Assembly (NCBI GenBank): GCA_937124525.1
Contig: CAKZLA010000279.1
Span: 1-19,983, forward strand
DNA: 19,983 nt
From: an uncultured Desulfobacterium sp.
Lineage (GTDB): Bacteria; Desulfobacterota; Desulfobacteria; Desulfobacterales; Desulfobacteraceae
Reading direction: 5' to 3'
Positions 1 through 9,926 of the stretch are shown here, piece after piece. The position numbers were made by a program, and so were the translations under genes. Numbering within the stretch: the first letter of the stretch is position 1; the number at the start of each line of letters is the position of its first letter. The notes under the pieces were generated by a model. The model saw only the letters and a program-made list of their open reading frames with translations, did no database searches and was not told the DNA's origin.

Positions 1-75
1 TGGTGAAACGCCCTGTGCGGACCCGCATGCGGGGTGTTGTGGGGAGGGCGGGAGAAAAACCCGCCTTTACCCGAT
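1..75 (+). mobile_element. 3' end of a group II intron (domains V and VI)
   Basis: Only the intron tail is in the window. Bases 9-36 fold into a domain V hairpin: a lower stem of CGCCCT with GGGGTG, a two-base GC bulge on the 3' side, an upper stem of GTGCG with CGCAT and a four-base loop GACC. A second hairpin (GGCGGG with CCCGCC, about 47-66) fits domain VI, and the sequence ends TTTACCCGAT, like the A-pyrimidine 3' end of many bacterial group II introns. The intron lies on the plus strand, opposite to the integron cassette genes beside it. The reverse transcriptase gene, if present, would be to the left of the window. Exact subclass and 3' boundary (about base 75) are inferred. Confidence 0.65.
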
Positions 76-123
76 TATCTGCTTTTTCAAAATTTAGGGC
101 ATTTCTACCCATGAAATATTATT

Positions 124-747
124 TTATATCCCGTATTTTTGCTCTCTCTTTTTAAATGCCTCATTTCCACCTTCTAATACTTCACATACATGTTCTCTTA
201 TTCCTTGAGCAAACAGTGTAAACTCAACGTCTTTATCTTTTTCTTTTGTAAATTCAAGCCCGCCTGAAACATACTGAAACTTATATCCATCTGCATTAAG
301 GTTTTTTTCTCCATGTTGATTTGCAACAATTATTTGCTCAGCATCGGCACTCACTACGACATTTGAATTATGCGTCACTAATATTATTTGGCGTTCTTTC
401 TTTTTGTCTATTAAGTATTTAACAAGCTCATTATATATTGCCCTATTATCTAAACTGTCTTCTGGTTGATCTATTAAAATTGGACATTCTTTTTTGCTAA
501 ATTCTAATAGAAGTTTTAGAATTAAAGTAAACCGAATTGGCTTCGCAATAACTGAATGATTATACTCAGACTTTGAGTAATACTTACACTGAATGGCAAT
601 TTCTTCTGAAGAAGTTTTAAGATCAACATCTTCAACTCTCTCAATAGCCACAGAATCTGTTTCATTAGAGAGCTCAAGGAGTTTTTTTATCGTAAAGTCA
701 AATTGATAAAAATAACCTTTAATGGTGTCTACTGCACTTCTATTCAA
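124..747 (-). CDS. Chimeric defence-gene remnant: Cap4/DUF4297-like nuclease start fused to ABC-type ATPase end
   Basis: Numbering here is from a GTG at 795, which gives 223 residues. Residues about 18-88 resemble the N-terminus of DUF4297/Cap4-like dsDNA nucleases: SAVDTIKGYFYQFD, then EDVD and QCKYY, a PD-(D/E)xK-like pattern. From about residue 89 the protein changes to the end of an ABC/SMC-like ATPase: Walker B ILIDQPEDSLDN (107-117) and H-loop VTHNSN (140-145), ending in a KKREQKYGI-type tail. The Walker A lobe and the rest of the nuclease are missing, so an in-frame deletion between neighbouring genes of one operon is likely and the product is probably inactive. I prefer the TTG start at 747, because AGAGGA lies 7 bases upstream of it; the GTG at 795 lies beside an attC site and has no clear ribosome site. 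The gene reads in the integron cassette direction. Confidence 0.6.
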   Translation of the reverse strand: MNRSAVDTIKGYFYQFDFTIKKLLELSNETDSVAIERVEDVDLKTSSEEIAIQCKYYSKSEYNHSVIAKPIRFTLILKLLLEFSKKECPILIDQPEDSLDNRAIYNELVKYLIDKKKERQIILVTHNSNVVVSADAEQIIVANQHGEKNLNADGYKFQYVSGGLEFTKEKDKDVEFTLFAQGIREHVCEVLEGGNEAFKKREQKYGI

Positions 748-786
748 TGTATTTTCCTCTGACCTTTGCGAGTCAAGTTTTACTGC

Positions 787-877
787 ATAAAACACTTAAG
801 TTGAGCGGCACGCTCTCAGCAGCAATCATGCACCCTTCAGAGTTCAAGAGCGTGTCCGCTCCAACTTACTGTTACAT
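787..877 (-). other. attC: attC recombination site (VCR-like, about 91 bp)
   Basis: On the minus strand the arms AAGTTGGAGCGGACACGCTC and GAGCGTGCCGCTCAACTT pair almost fully, leaving an unpaired G and an unpaired A, both in the left arm. They are flanked by ATGTAAC (R''-like, + strand 871-877) and GTTTTAT (R'-like, 787-793), around a loop of about 30 bases. A long imperfect hairpin with extrahelical bases in the L'' arm is the hallmark of integron attC sites. The R' copy is a poor match to GTTRRRY. Orientation agrees with the other two attC sites and with the integrase, and the site sits directly before the gene at 124-747. Confidence 0.6.
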
Positions 878-893
878 TAGCCGGGTTTTTGCC

Positions 894-1059
894 TCAACCG
901 TCACGCCCTTGGTGAAAAGTAAAAGACGGCTCCATATCATTCTCAAGTTCATCCTGCAATTTATACCGATTACTGTCGGAATATTCAACCCGTGTCCTCT
1001 CCGGTTATATCTTTCAGGTAAAATTTACCTGTAATATGCCTATTCAAGGCAGCTGTTTC
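894..1059 (-). pseudogene. Possible decayed cassette gene, 3' part
   Basis: On the minus strand an open stretch from 1059 (ETAALNRHITGKFYLK...) runs into a stop, but a shift of one base at a GGG run joins it to a second open stretch (VEYSDSNRYKLQDELEND...) ending with TGA at 894-896. That stop lies 17 bases before the R'' of the attC at 787-877, where a cassette gene should end. No family is recognised and the start is missing, probably lost with the IS91 insertion. The rest of 878-1135 shows no gene; a short palindrome, CAGGTAAA-A-TTTACCTG, lies at about 1014-1031. Confidence 0.25.
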
Positions 1060-1135
1060 TCAATTTTTGCGCAATACTCCATCCATATATCCCGATGTCA
1101 TGATGAACCCTGTCAATTTAATTGGCCCTTGTCTA

Positions 1136-2449
1136 TCAGGTAGAATCTGCAAAGGCCACAGGTGTCGGGTTTAAATTGCCGGCCAATTTTTCAGCGATGA
1201 TATTTCCGTATCCGTCGATGATAAGGATGGTTATCATGGTGCCCTTGTTGCATTTAGAACATGTCCTGCCTCTTACATCCTGAACTTCTTCAGGCTGCAC
1301 CCTCTCGTTTGACTCCTCTGCAAGATCCCTGCAGACGGTTTCAATGGTTACTCCGGCTTTACCGTTGGCCAGGATTCCGTAATACCTGATACGGTGGAAC
1401 TGTTTCGGCATCACATGGTACAGGAACCGCTCTATAAATGTTGCAACCGGCAGGGATGTTGTTTCCCACCGGGACTTATTTTTGGTGTTTTTGAACCAGA
1501 ATTCGATGTTGCCGTCTTTTTCTGCAATGATGCGGTTATTGCTGATGGCTGCTCGGTGAGTATACCGGCCGATATATTTGACCACTTCCTCGGGTCCTGC
1601 AAAGGGCGGTTTGGAAAAGACCGCCCACTCTTTGGGAACTTCGTGGTACAGTCACTGCCTGAAGGTGTGGGGATCTGCAAGCTGCTTTAATTCTTCCGGG
1701 AACTTCAGCATTCCTTTGTCATGGGCCTTCAGGATGCCTTCCAGGAACTTGGCCCTGAATACGTTGGACAATGCCTTGACTGGAAAAAGAAAAGTTGAGG
1801 CATTGTCAAGGGATCTCCATTTGCCGGTCGGATCGATTCCCCCTGCTGTGACGATATAGTGTACATGGGGATGGGGCCATAGTTTACCTCCCCAGGTGTG
1901 GAGGATGCCGTAAAACCCAATGGTAGCACCCAGGCGCTTGGGATTGTGTCCAAAATCCAGGAGAGTTCGGGAGGAATGTTCAAACAGCAAATCATACATC
2001 ACCTGTCGGTTATAGCTGCACAGGGTGTTAAACACATGCGGCAGGGTAAAGACACTGTGGTGATAGGGTACCGGCAAGAGGTCACTGATCCGTGCGTCCA
2101 CCCATTTCTTCCGGGCAATATTATTGCAGCAGGGACAGTGGCGGTTCCTGCAGGAGTTGTATCCTTTCTCCAGGTGGCCGCAGGTGTCGCAGATCTCCCA
2201 GTGGGTACCGAACTCGCCGCACCGGCAGTGTTCAATGTCATACATGACCTTGTGCTGCGTGGGGTGCAGCCCGTGTTCGGATCTGAATTGCTCGCCGTGT
2301 TTCCTGAAAATGTCACCGACGGTGAGGCTTGATTCGGGTTTATCCGGGAGCTGTGTATGGCAGTCGCGTGTCTTCATAGTCCAAAGGAACCTTTGCAGAG
2401 GGGATAAGGCGGAAATCTTGCTGGCTTGCTCCTCCCTTATCCCCGTCAA
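1136..2449 (-). pseudogene. IS91-family transposase, interrupted by in-frame TGA
   Basis: This is a rolling-circle (HUH) transposase of IS91 type. The N-terminal part has the cysteine-rich zinc-binding domain (CRCGEFG, CDTCGH, CRNRHCPCC, residues 75-108), followed by the HUH motif HPHVH (193-197). The C-terminal part has YIGRYTHR, carrying the two tyrosines spaced as in Y2 transposases. The coding frame is continuous except for a TGA at 1652-1654, where relatives probably have Trp (FRQ-stop-LYHEVPKEW). The two halves are otherwise in the same frame, so this is a nonsense change, not a frameshift. The TTG at 2449 opens the frame; the ATG at 2377 (MKTRDC) is an alternative start. Element ends are not visible by simple inspection, as expected for a family without terminal inverted repeats. 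Confidence 0.85.
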
Positions 2450-2533
2450 TTATGTTTTACCTTTCTGAATAACCGTGTTGCAACAGCGTTTCAAGCTTTT
2501 TTTCGTCACCTGCGATGGGCCCGTCTGCCGCTA

Positions 2534-2582
2534 GGCTTAACGCAAACATCTGCGGCTTGTCCGCAGCATGTTTTGGTTAGGA
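2534..2582 (-). other. attC: attC recombination site (compact, about 49 bp)
   Basis: Read on the minus strand: R'' TCCTAAC, L'' CAAAACATGCTGCGG, short loop ACAAG, L' CCGCAGATGTTTGC, R' GTTAAGC, which matches GTTRRRY exactly. The arms pair except for one unpaired G in L'' and a mismatch near the base, giving the asymmetry that orients attC sites. Orientation is the same as at 787-877 and 16829-16914. The site lies between the two divergent IS91 genes, so it is the surviving joint between two cassettes that have both been invaded. Confidence 0.7.
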
Positions 2583-2601
2583 ATTTTCCGATTCTGTATT
2601 C

Positions 2602-2647
2602 GGATTGTTTATTTTTATCAACAAATGTTGTATATTTTCAACAATCC
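2602..2647. repeat. Nested inverted repeats before the second IS91 gene
   Basis: GGATTGTT (2602-2609) pairs with AACAATCC (2640-2647), and inside it CAACA AA TGTTG (2619-2630) forms a second stem. Just to the left, TCCGA and TCGGA flank eight bases. The interval 2583-2721 has no gene I can support. These structures could be the terminus of the second IS91 element or the 3' end of a cassette; the sequence does not decide. Confidence 0.45.
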
Positions 2648-2721
2648 TTTTCATTTTGCATTAATACCCTGATCTCCTTCCGGATGCCCTCAGTAATTTT
2701 TATCACCATTACCGGTTCCCC

Positions 2722-4059
2722 ATGACCCAAACAGCAGCACATAATTTTAATATTTACCAGCCTCGTAATCCCAAGGTAAGTGCATACTACAAATGTGTCG
2801 AAAATCATTTTTAACAGTTGGAAAGGGCTTGGGATGACATGTATGCATCACGGTATGGATTCTGGCGGACATATGTCATGACCGTGATATACAAATACCT
2901 GGACTGTGGTGATCTTCATATGGGATTTGCCAGGGTCCGTTGTGAAGAATGCGGACACGAATATTTGTTGGCATTTTCTTGCAAGCGCAGGCAGTTTTGT
3001 CCCTCCTGTCATCAGAAAAGGGTTATTGAGTACGGAGAATGGCTGCTTTCCAATGTGCTCAGGGATGTGCCCCACCGGCAGTGGGTATTCAGCATTCCTA
3101 AACGGTTACGGATCTATTTCCTCTTTGACAGGAAATTATTGGCAAAATTGTCTATTTGTGCCTGGAAAGTCATTAAAAGATATCTCCAGTCAAGTGTGGC
3201 TGATAATGATGCCGTACCCGGCACCAGTATCGCGGTCCAAACCTATGGAGACTTTCTGAACTTCAACCCTCATCTGCATGCCATTGTTTCCGACGGCTGT
3301 TTTTCAAAAGATGGTGATTTTTATATGGCGCCGGGGTTCATGCTGGAAGACCTGAAAGAAATCTTCCAGTATGAAGTTCTCAAAATGCTTAAAAAAGAGG
3401 GGAAGATAACGGATGCCATCATTGAAAATATGCTTTCATGGCGCCATTCAGGTTTCCATGTCTACATCGGTGACAGGATCTTATCCGATGACCAGACAGG
3501 TCTCGGCAATCTTGCCCGCTACATTATCCGCGCCTGTTTTTCTCAGGAACGCATGGTCTACATCCCGGAGCAAGATTCCCATGACAGTACCGCAAAGGTC
3601 GTATACACCTCGAAAGACCGGAAGTCCCGGAAAATTTTTAATGCTATGGACTGGCTGGCCAGGCTGGTGACACATATTCCCGGCCGGTATGAACAGACGG
3701 TGAGGTATTACGGCTGGTATTCGAACAAATCCCGCGGGATGAGAAAAAAGGCCGATCTGGATGACACCATTCCTGCCGTTATCCCGAACAAGATGTCTTC
3801 CAAAGAGTTCCGTCAAAGCTGGGCTCGTCTGATTCAGAAAATCTATGAGGTGGACCCGATGACCTGCCCCAAGTGCAAAGGAACGATGCGTATCATCAGC
3901 GTTATCGAGGAACTCGACATAATCGAAAAGATTCTGCGTCACCTTGGGCTTTGGGATATCCGTAACCATGATCCGCCAAAACCTGCTATTTCCAATTTTA
4001 TTCCAGATTTGATTTATGACTTTTCCGATTCCCAAATCCCGGCAGTCGGTTGGAATTGA
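2722..4059 (+). pseudogene. Second IS91-family (ISCR-like) transposase, interrupted by in-frame TAA
   Basis: The frame opens at ATG 2722 (MTQTAAHNFNIYQPRNPK), as in ISCR-type transposases, and is stopped by TAA at 2812-2814, where relatives have Glu or Gln (ENHF-stop-QLERAWDDMY). The remaining frame to 4059 is open; translation could only restart at a TTG at 2818 or an ATG at 2836. It has zinc-binding cysteines (CEECGHE, CKRRQFCPSCH), the HUH motif FNPHLHAIVSDG, a catalytic tyrosine region LARYIIR and a C-terminal CPKCKGTMRIIS motif. It is a different subgroup from the transposase at 1136-2449 and points the other way. Bases 4060-4235 show no gene. Confidence 0.85.
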
Positions 4060-4235
4060 TTTTTTCAACGCTTAAAGGGGGATTTCCGGTGGGGTATGCT
4101 TAAAAATCAGCCTAAAAAATATCTATTCATCCCTTTTTCAGGTTTCTGATCTTCAGGTTATGAATAAGGTTCAATATTTTTTTTGATCTTTCCAGGGTTG
4201 TATTTTTATCCCCAAGGCCGATTTGACATCGAAGC

Positions 4236-4281
4236 CCCAGCGGGGCACGACCCCAACATGTTGGGGTCGTGCCCCGCTGGG
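4236..4281. repeat. 46-bp perfect palindrome
   Basis: CCCAGCGGGGCACGACCCC (4236-4254) is followed by AACATGTT and then by its exact reverse complement, with the centre between 4258 and 4259 and no mismatch. It is far richer in GC than its surroundings. There is no T-run directly after it on either strand, so an ordinary intrinsic terminator is unlikely. It lies between the IS91 gene and a 5'-truncated gene, perhaps at a rearrangement point or as a small palindromic mobile element. Confidence 0.9.
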
Positions 4282-4334
4282 ACCATATTTCAGGCGATTG
4301 ATAATCTTTTTATTCTTGGTTATACTTTGCTTGA

Positions 4335-5060
4335 AAAAAAGAAAGTTCCTATCCATTTGATGATCCGCTCTCCTATTCATGGGAAGGGTTTGGGTGGTGT
4401 GAGATAGAAGAAGGTCAATGCACTGAAAACATAATAACCAACGAATACATTAAAGCGGTAATTCATAGTGAAGAGCTCAACCAAACGATTGAACTGGATG
4501 CCGCACTCGGTACACGGCTCCCCTATAATTCAAATATTTCATGGCTGGGTCCGGAAGGTATGGTGGAGTTCCTGCATTTAGTGCCGCTCCATTGGCTGGT
4601 TTATTCTCTTGGTTCGACAACGCAATATTCATATAAAATCTTGGATGAGTTTGAAAATCCGATAAGTGCAGTCGAAAACGCCTCTGGCTATGCTCATCAG
4701 GAATCAAACTGGGGGAGCGTTTTCCCACCTGCCTGGATATGGGCTGAAGGTACTCATCTGGAAAACTCACACCAGTTTGTCCTCTCTGGAGGAGAGCTTA
4801 ACCTGTACGGATTTTCACTGACTACCTGGATGGCTGCTTACCATTCACCAAAAATCAATTGGACGTTCCGGCCGACCCTGCCCAACACCACATACCAAAC
4901 GACCATTAATGCATGCGAAGGTACATTCTCAATTACTGCTGCAGACTCGATTCGAAAACTTGAAATAACAGCAGAAGCAGACAACTTCTTTGACCTTTAT
5001 GTTCCAACCAAAGACGGCTTCCTTATACTCGATGTTCAAGTTTTTGTGCAACCATTGTAA
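4335..5060 (+). pseudogene. 5'-truncated gene, tocopherol cyclase/AttH-like (lipocalin-type) protein
   Basis: An ATG at 4560 would give 166 residues, but the same frame is open and protein-like back to 4335, just after a TGA (SYPFDDPLSYSWEGFGWCEIEEG...). The original gene therefore began further upstream and has lost its start. The stretch GYAHQESNWGSVFPPAWIW, followed later by a WTFRP segment, resembles the tocopherol-cyclase family of two-domain lipocalin-like barrels that includes AttH and CrtC relatives; I rate this as tentative. The protein is on the plus strand, opposite to the cassettes, and its lost end lies near the 46-bp palindrome. Confidence 0.45.
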
Positions 5061-5142
5061 ACACTATGCTTGTGGGTGATGTTTTTTTGTGACTTAAAAT
5101 CATCAATAAAGCATAAGTCATTGATATTATTATACATTAAGA

Positions 5143-5158
5143 ATCATGTCAACATGAT
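5143..5158. repeat. 16-bp palindrome in AT-rich gap
   Basis: ATCATGT CA ACATGAT is a perfect 7-bp inverted repeat. The gap 5061-5252 is very AT-rich and otherwise shows no gene. The palindrome could be a regulator operator, but nothing nearby assigns it. Confidence 0.4.
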
Positions 5159-5252
5159 ATTTATTTAAGAGATTAAGTAATATTATGTAATTATATTAAA
5201 GGTTTAAAAAAAACTTGAACATCGAGTTATAGGAGCAAAAGAATCATTCTCC

Positions 5253-5501
5253 TCAATTATCACTATCAAGGCCTATGTCAAACTGCCATGGTTTGGCTAT
5301 GTATTGATAGACACGTCCACATTTAACAATGCTGCCTTGGAGTTTGGCGGAGACTATATAAACCAATGTGACTATTGGTAAATTTGAGCAGTAATCATTC
5401 AGGAGCTTAAAAAAGGATTGAGAAGCACCGGCATGAAAATAATCTCCATAATCAAATAAATCCTGCAGACCCAGCTCAATGAAACGACTATTCACCTGCA
5501 A
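5253..5501 (-). pseudogene. Scrap of a response-regulator receiver domain
   Basis: The 82-residue reading frame has no ATG (TTG start) and no convincing ribosome site. Its second half, FFKLLNDYC...GRVYQYIAKPW, looks like the end of a receiver domain, where many response regulators read VYRYITKPW around the conserved Lys. The phospho-acceptor Asp and the first strands are not recognisable. It overlaps the 3' end of the AraC-family gene by 14 bases. I see it as a decayed fragment on the same strand as that gene. Confidence 0.35.
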
Positions 5502-6411
5502 TAATTGCCTGCTGACGTAAGGCCGTTATATCTTTTACCGGCGGTGCCCCATACAGGCGGCTGTATTCACGACTGAACTGCGAGGGGCTTTCGTACCCTA
5601 CCTGGAATGAGGCAGATGCGGCATCAATATACTCAGCCAACATAAGCCTCCTGGCTTCCTGAAGCCGGAGCTGCTTCTGATACTGAAGTGGGCTGAGTGC
5701 CGTCATGTTCCGGAAGTGGTTATGAAATGTAGAGGTCCCCATACTGGCCATTTTAGCGAGGTCGTCTACTTTTAGCGGTTTTTCAAAATTTGATTTAAGC
5801 CACGTTACAGCCCGGGCAATCTGCTGGCTCTGGGTGCCCGTTACCGCAAGCTGGCGTAATCTGACTCCCTGTTCTCCCACCAGTAATCTATAAAAAATTT
5901 CACGTTGAATGGCAGGAGCCAGCATGGGAATGTCCTGCTCTTCGCCAAGAAGATCCACCAGTCTCTGAAAAGCATTAACCAGGGGAGGAGTCAATTCTCC
6001 GGTGGCCATGCCTCTGTCGGTTTTTTGTGTACGTGGTGGAGGGAGCTGGCTGTCTGCAATAAGCTGAGATATGTCACGATAGTCAAACGTTAACTTGATT
6101 CCGAGGTATGGTCTCTCCATGCTGGCTTCGACAACCTGGGCAATGACTGGCAGATGCAGTCCGGAAAATAGATAATGTTTTGAATTATAGACGTATGTAT
6201 CATCACCCAGTCGGACATGTTTGGAACCCTGTGCTATTAAACAGACACTCGGTTCATATAACCCGGTTACCGGTTCGGAAGGCTCATTTTTACGAAAGAG
6301 CGATAAGCCGGGAATGATAGTGGTACGCAACTCTCCATGCTCAGTTAATCGGGCAATACTTTCAGCCAGGCTTTGAATGGCAGTTTTTAATGCATTTTTC
6401 TGTTTTTCCAT
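5488..6411 (-). CDS. AraC-family transcriptional regulator (AraC_N type, YqhC-like)
   Basis: 307 residues from ATG at 6411. Residues about 20-180 form the AraC_N (PF06719) ligand-sensing domain (LSLFRKNEPSEP..LYEPSVCLIAQGSKHV). The C-terminal 100 residues hold two helix-turn-helix units, LKVDDLAKMASMGTSTFHNHF and ASASFQVGYESPSQFSREY, with the usual link helix. Proteins of this form often stand divergent to aldo/keto reductase or alcohol dehydrogenase genes; E. coli YqhC, which activates yqhD-dkgA in response to aldehydes, is the known case. Here the next gene, 190 bp away and divergent, is an aldo/keto reductase, so control of the cluster at 6602-14321 is the likely role. The inducer is unknown. 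No frameshift or missing domain is seen. Confidence 0.92.
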   Translation of the reverse strand: MEKQKNALKTAIQSLAESIARLTEHGELRTTIIPGLSLFRKNEPSEPVTGLYEPSVCLIAQGSKHVRLGDDTYVYNSKHYLFSGLHLPVIAQVVEASMERPYLGIKLTFDYRDISQLIADSQLPPPRTQKTDRGMATGELTPPLVNAFQRLVDLLGEEQDIPMLAPAIQREIFYRLLVGEQGVRLRQLAVTGTQSQQIARAVTWLKSNFEKPLKVDDLAKMASMGTSTFHNHFRNMTALSPLQYQKQLRLQEARRLMLAEYIDAASASFQVGYESPSQFSREYSRLYGAPPVKDITALRQQAIIAGE

Positions 6412-6496
6412 AATCTCATTCTCATATCAGGATGTTATCAATTTATTACAGAGTACTTTTTCATCTTTCAAACATCAATATCTTTTTGTGGTCAAA

Positions 6497-6524
6497 GAGA
6501 ATCGGGCAATGATCAGGGAGAATC
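6497..6524. promoter_or_regulatory. Candidate AraC-type operator: direct repeat at 21-bp spacing
   Basis: GAGAATC occurs at 6497-6503 and again at 6518-6524, a spacing of 21 bases, or two helical turns. AraC-family activators often bind two direct half-sites at this spacing, as in araI1-I2. It lies in the 190-bp divergent gap between the regulator and the first aldo/keto reductase gene. Confidence 0.45.
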
Positions 6525-6550
6525 TGTCTATCTCTATTTCATGCACGGTG

Positions 6551-7588
<1,038 letters not shown>

Positions 7589-7601
7589 TTAAGGGAAATT
7601 A

Positions 7602-8757
<1,156 letters not shown>

Positions 8758-8793
8758 ACAATGAATGAACAAAACCAGGAAAAAGGTGAAAAC

Positions 8794-9873
8794 ATGTCAA
8801 ACAACCCAAAGATATCTCATAAGATGACCATTTTTTATTCAATGTGTCTTTTTGCATTGTCCTTGCTCGTTACAGGAGCAACCATGTCAGCAGATTACAA
8901 ACTTAATCCGTTTACCCTGACCTATGAAGGGGCCATTACAGAAAATGTCCAAGGTCACGTTAATATCCACCCGGTCACTTACAAGCTCAACGGCATTGAT
9001 ATTTCTGCCAATGTTTATACTCCGGCCAACTATGACACCCATAAACACTATCCTGCGGTGGTGGTTGCACATCCGAACGGCGGTGTGAAAGAACAAGTCG
9101 CGGGTTTGTATGCCCAGCGGCTGGCTGAACAAGGTTATATCACAATTGCCGCCGATGCCGCATATCAGGGAGCAAGCGGTGGACTGCCGCGGAATGTGGA
9201 TAAGCCAGCCAACCGCATCGAGGACATTCACGGTATGGCCGATTTCATCACTCAATATGCTGGTGTCGATGCAGAACATCTGGCCTTGCTCGGCATTTGT
9301 GGCGGCGGCGGGTATTCATTGAAAGCAGCACAAACAGACAAGCGCTTCAAAGCGGTTGCGACCCTGAGCATGTTCAACTCAGGGCGTGTAAGACGAAATG
9401 GCTATATGGATTCTCAGATCGCAACCATACAGGATCGTCTAAAGCAAGCCTCGGATGCACGGGCACAGGAAGTGGCCGGAGGAAAAATCATCTATGCCGC
9501 CGATACCCAATTGACGGATGAGCAAATTGCAAAACTGCCGTTTGATTTGTACCGCCAGGGATTCGAATACTATGGAAAGACTCACGCCCACCCGAACTCG
9601 ACATTCAGATACACCATGAGCAGTCTGCTTGATTTAATGAGCTTTGACGCAGCCAGCAATATGGATCTGATCAATCAACCCCTGTTAATGATGGCTGGCG
9701 ATAAAGCCGATTCCCTCTATATGACCCTCGATGCGTTCAAAGAAGCCCATAACGCCAAGACCAAAGAACTGTTCATGATCAAAGGTGCAACCCATATCGA
9801 AACCTATTGGAAACCGGAATATGTCAATCAGGCGATGGATAAACTGGTCGAGTTCTATGGGAAAAATCTTTAA
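8794..9873 (+). CDS. Exported alpha/beta hydrolase, dienelactone-hydrolase type
   Basis: 359 residues from the ATG at 8794, which has AAAAGGTG 5 bases upstream; an in-frame ATG at 8761 is less well supported. A signal peptide or signal anchor is present (about residues 12-31, FYSMCLFALSLLVTGATM). The alpha/beta-hydrolase triad appears as Cys169 in GICGGGG, Asp303 in AGDKAD and His334 in KGATHIE. Cys as nucleophile is typical of the dienelactone hydrolase group (PF01738; E. coli YcjY relatives). The likely role is hydrolysis of an ester or lactone outside the cytoplasmic membrane. It is linked tightly to the upstream reductase. The true substrate is unknown. Confidence 0.88.
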   Translation: MSNNPKISHKMTIFYSMCLFALSLLVTGATMSADYKLNPFTLTYEGAITENVQGHVNIHPVTYKLNGIDISANVYTPANYDTHKHYPAVVVAHPNGGVKEQVAGLYAQRLAEQGYITIAADAAYQGASGGLPRNVDKPANRIEDIHGMADFITQYAGVDAEHLALLGICGGGGYSLKAAQTDKRFKAVATLSMFNSGRVRRNGYMDSQIATIQDRLKQASDARAQEVAGGKIIYAADTQLTDEQIAKLPFDLYRQGFEYYGKTHAHPNSTFRYTMSSLLDLMSFDAASNMDLINQPLLMMAGDKADSLYMTLDAFKEAHNAKTKELFMIKGATHIETYWKPEYVNQAMDKLVEFYGKNL

Positions 9874-9926
9874 TTCATTGAAATTTTGCCAGTAAGCCCT
9901 TGGATATGAATAGTAGGAGCAGAGTT

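Noticed and set aside
747..1034. Plus-strand open frame over the attC and the decayed cassette region
   Set aside because: It is antisense to the hairpin and the minus-strand remnant, with no ribosome site and no protein-like composition.
1898..2332. Long plus-strand frame inside the first IS91 gene
   Set aside because: It is the antisense shadow of the conserved zinc-binding and HUH domains.
3481..4068. 195-codon minus-strand frame in the second IS91 gene
   Set aside because: It is antisense to conserved transposase motifs and has no family resemblance.
4236..4281. Palindrome as an intrinsic terminator
   Set aside because: No U-tract follows the stem on either strand, and the stem is longer and more perfect than usual terminators.
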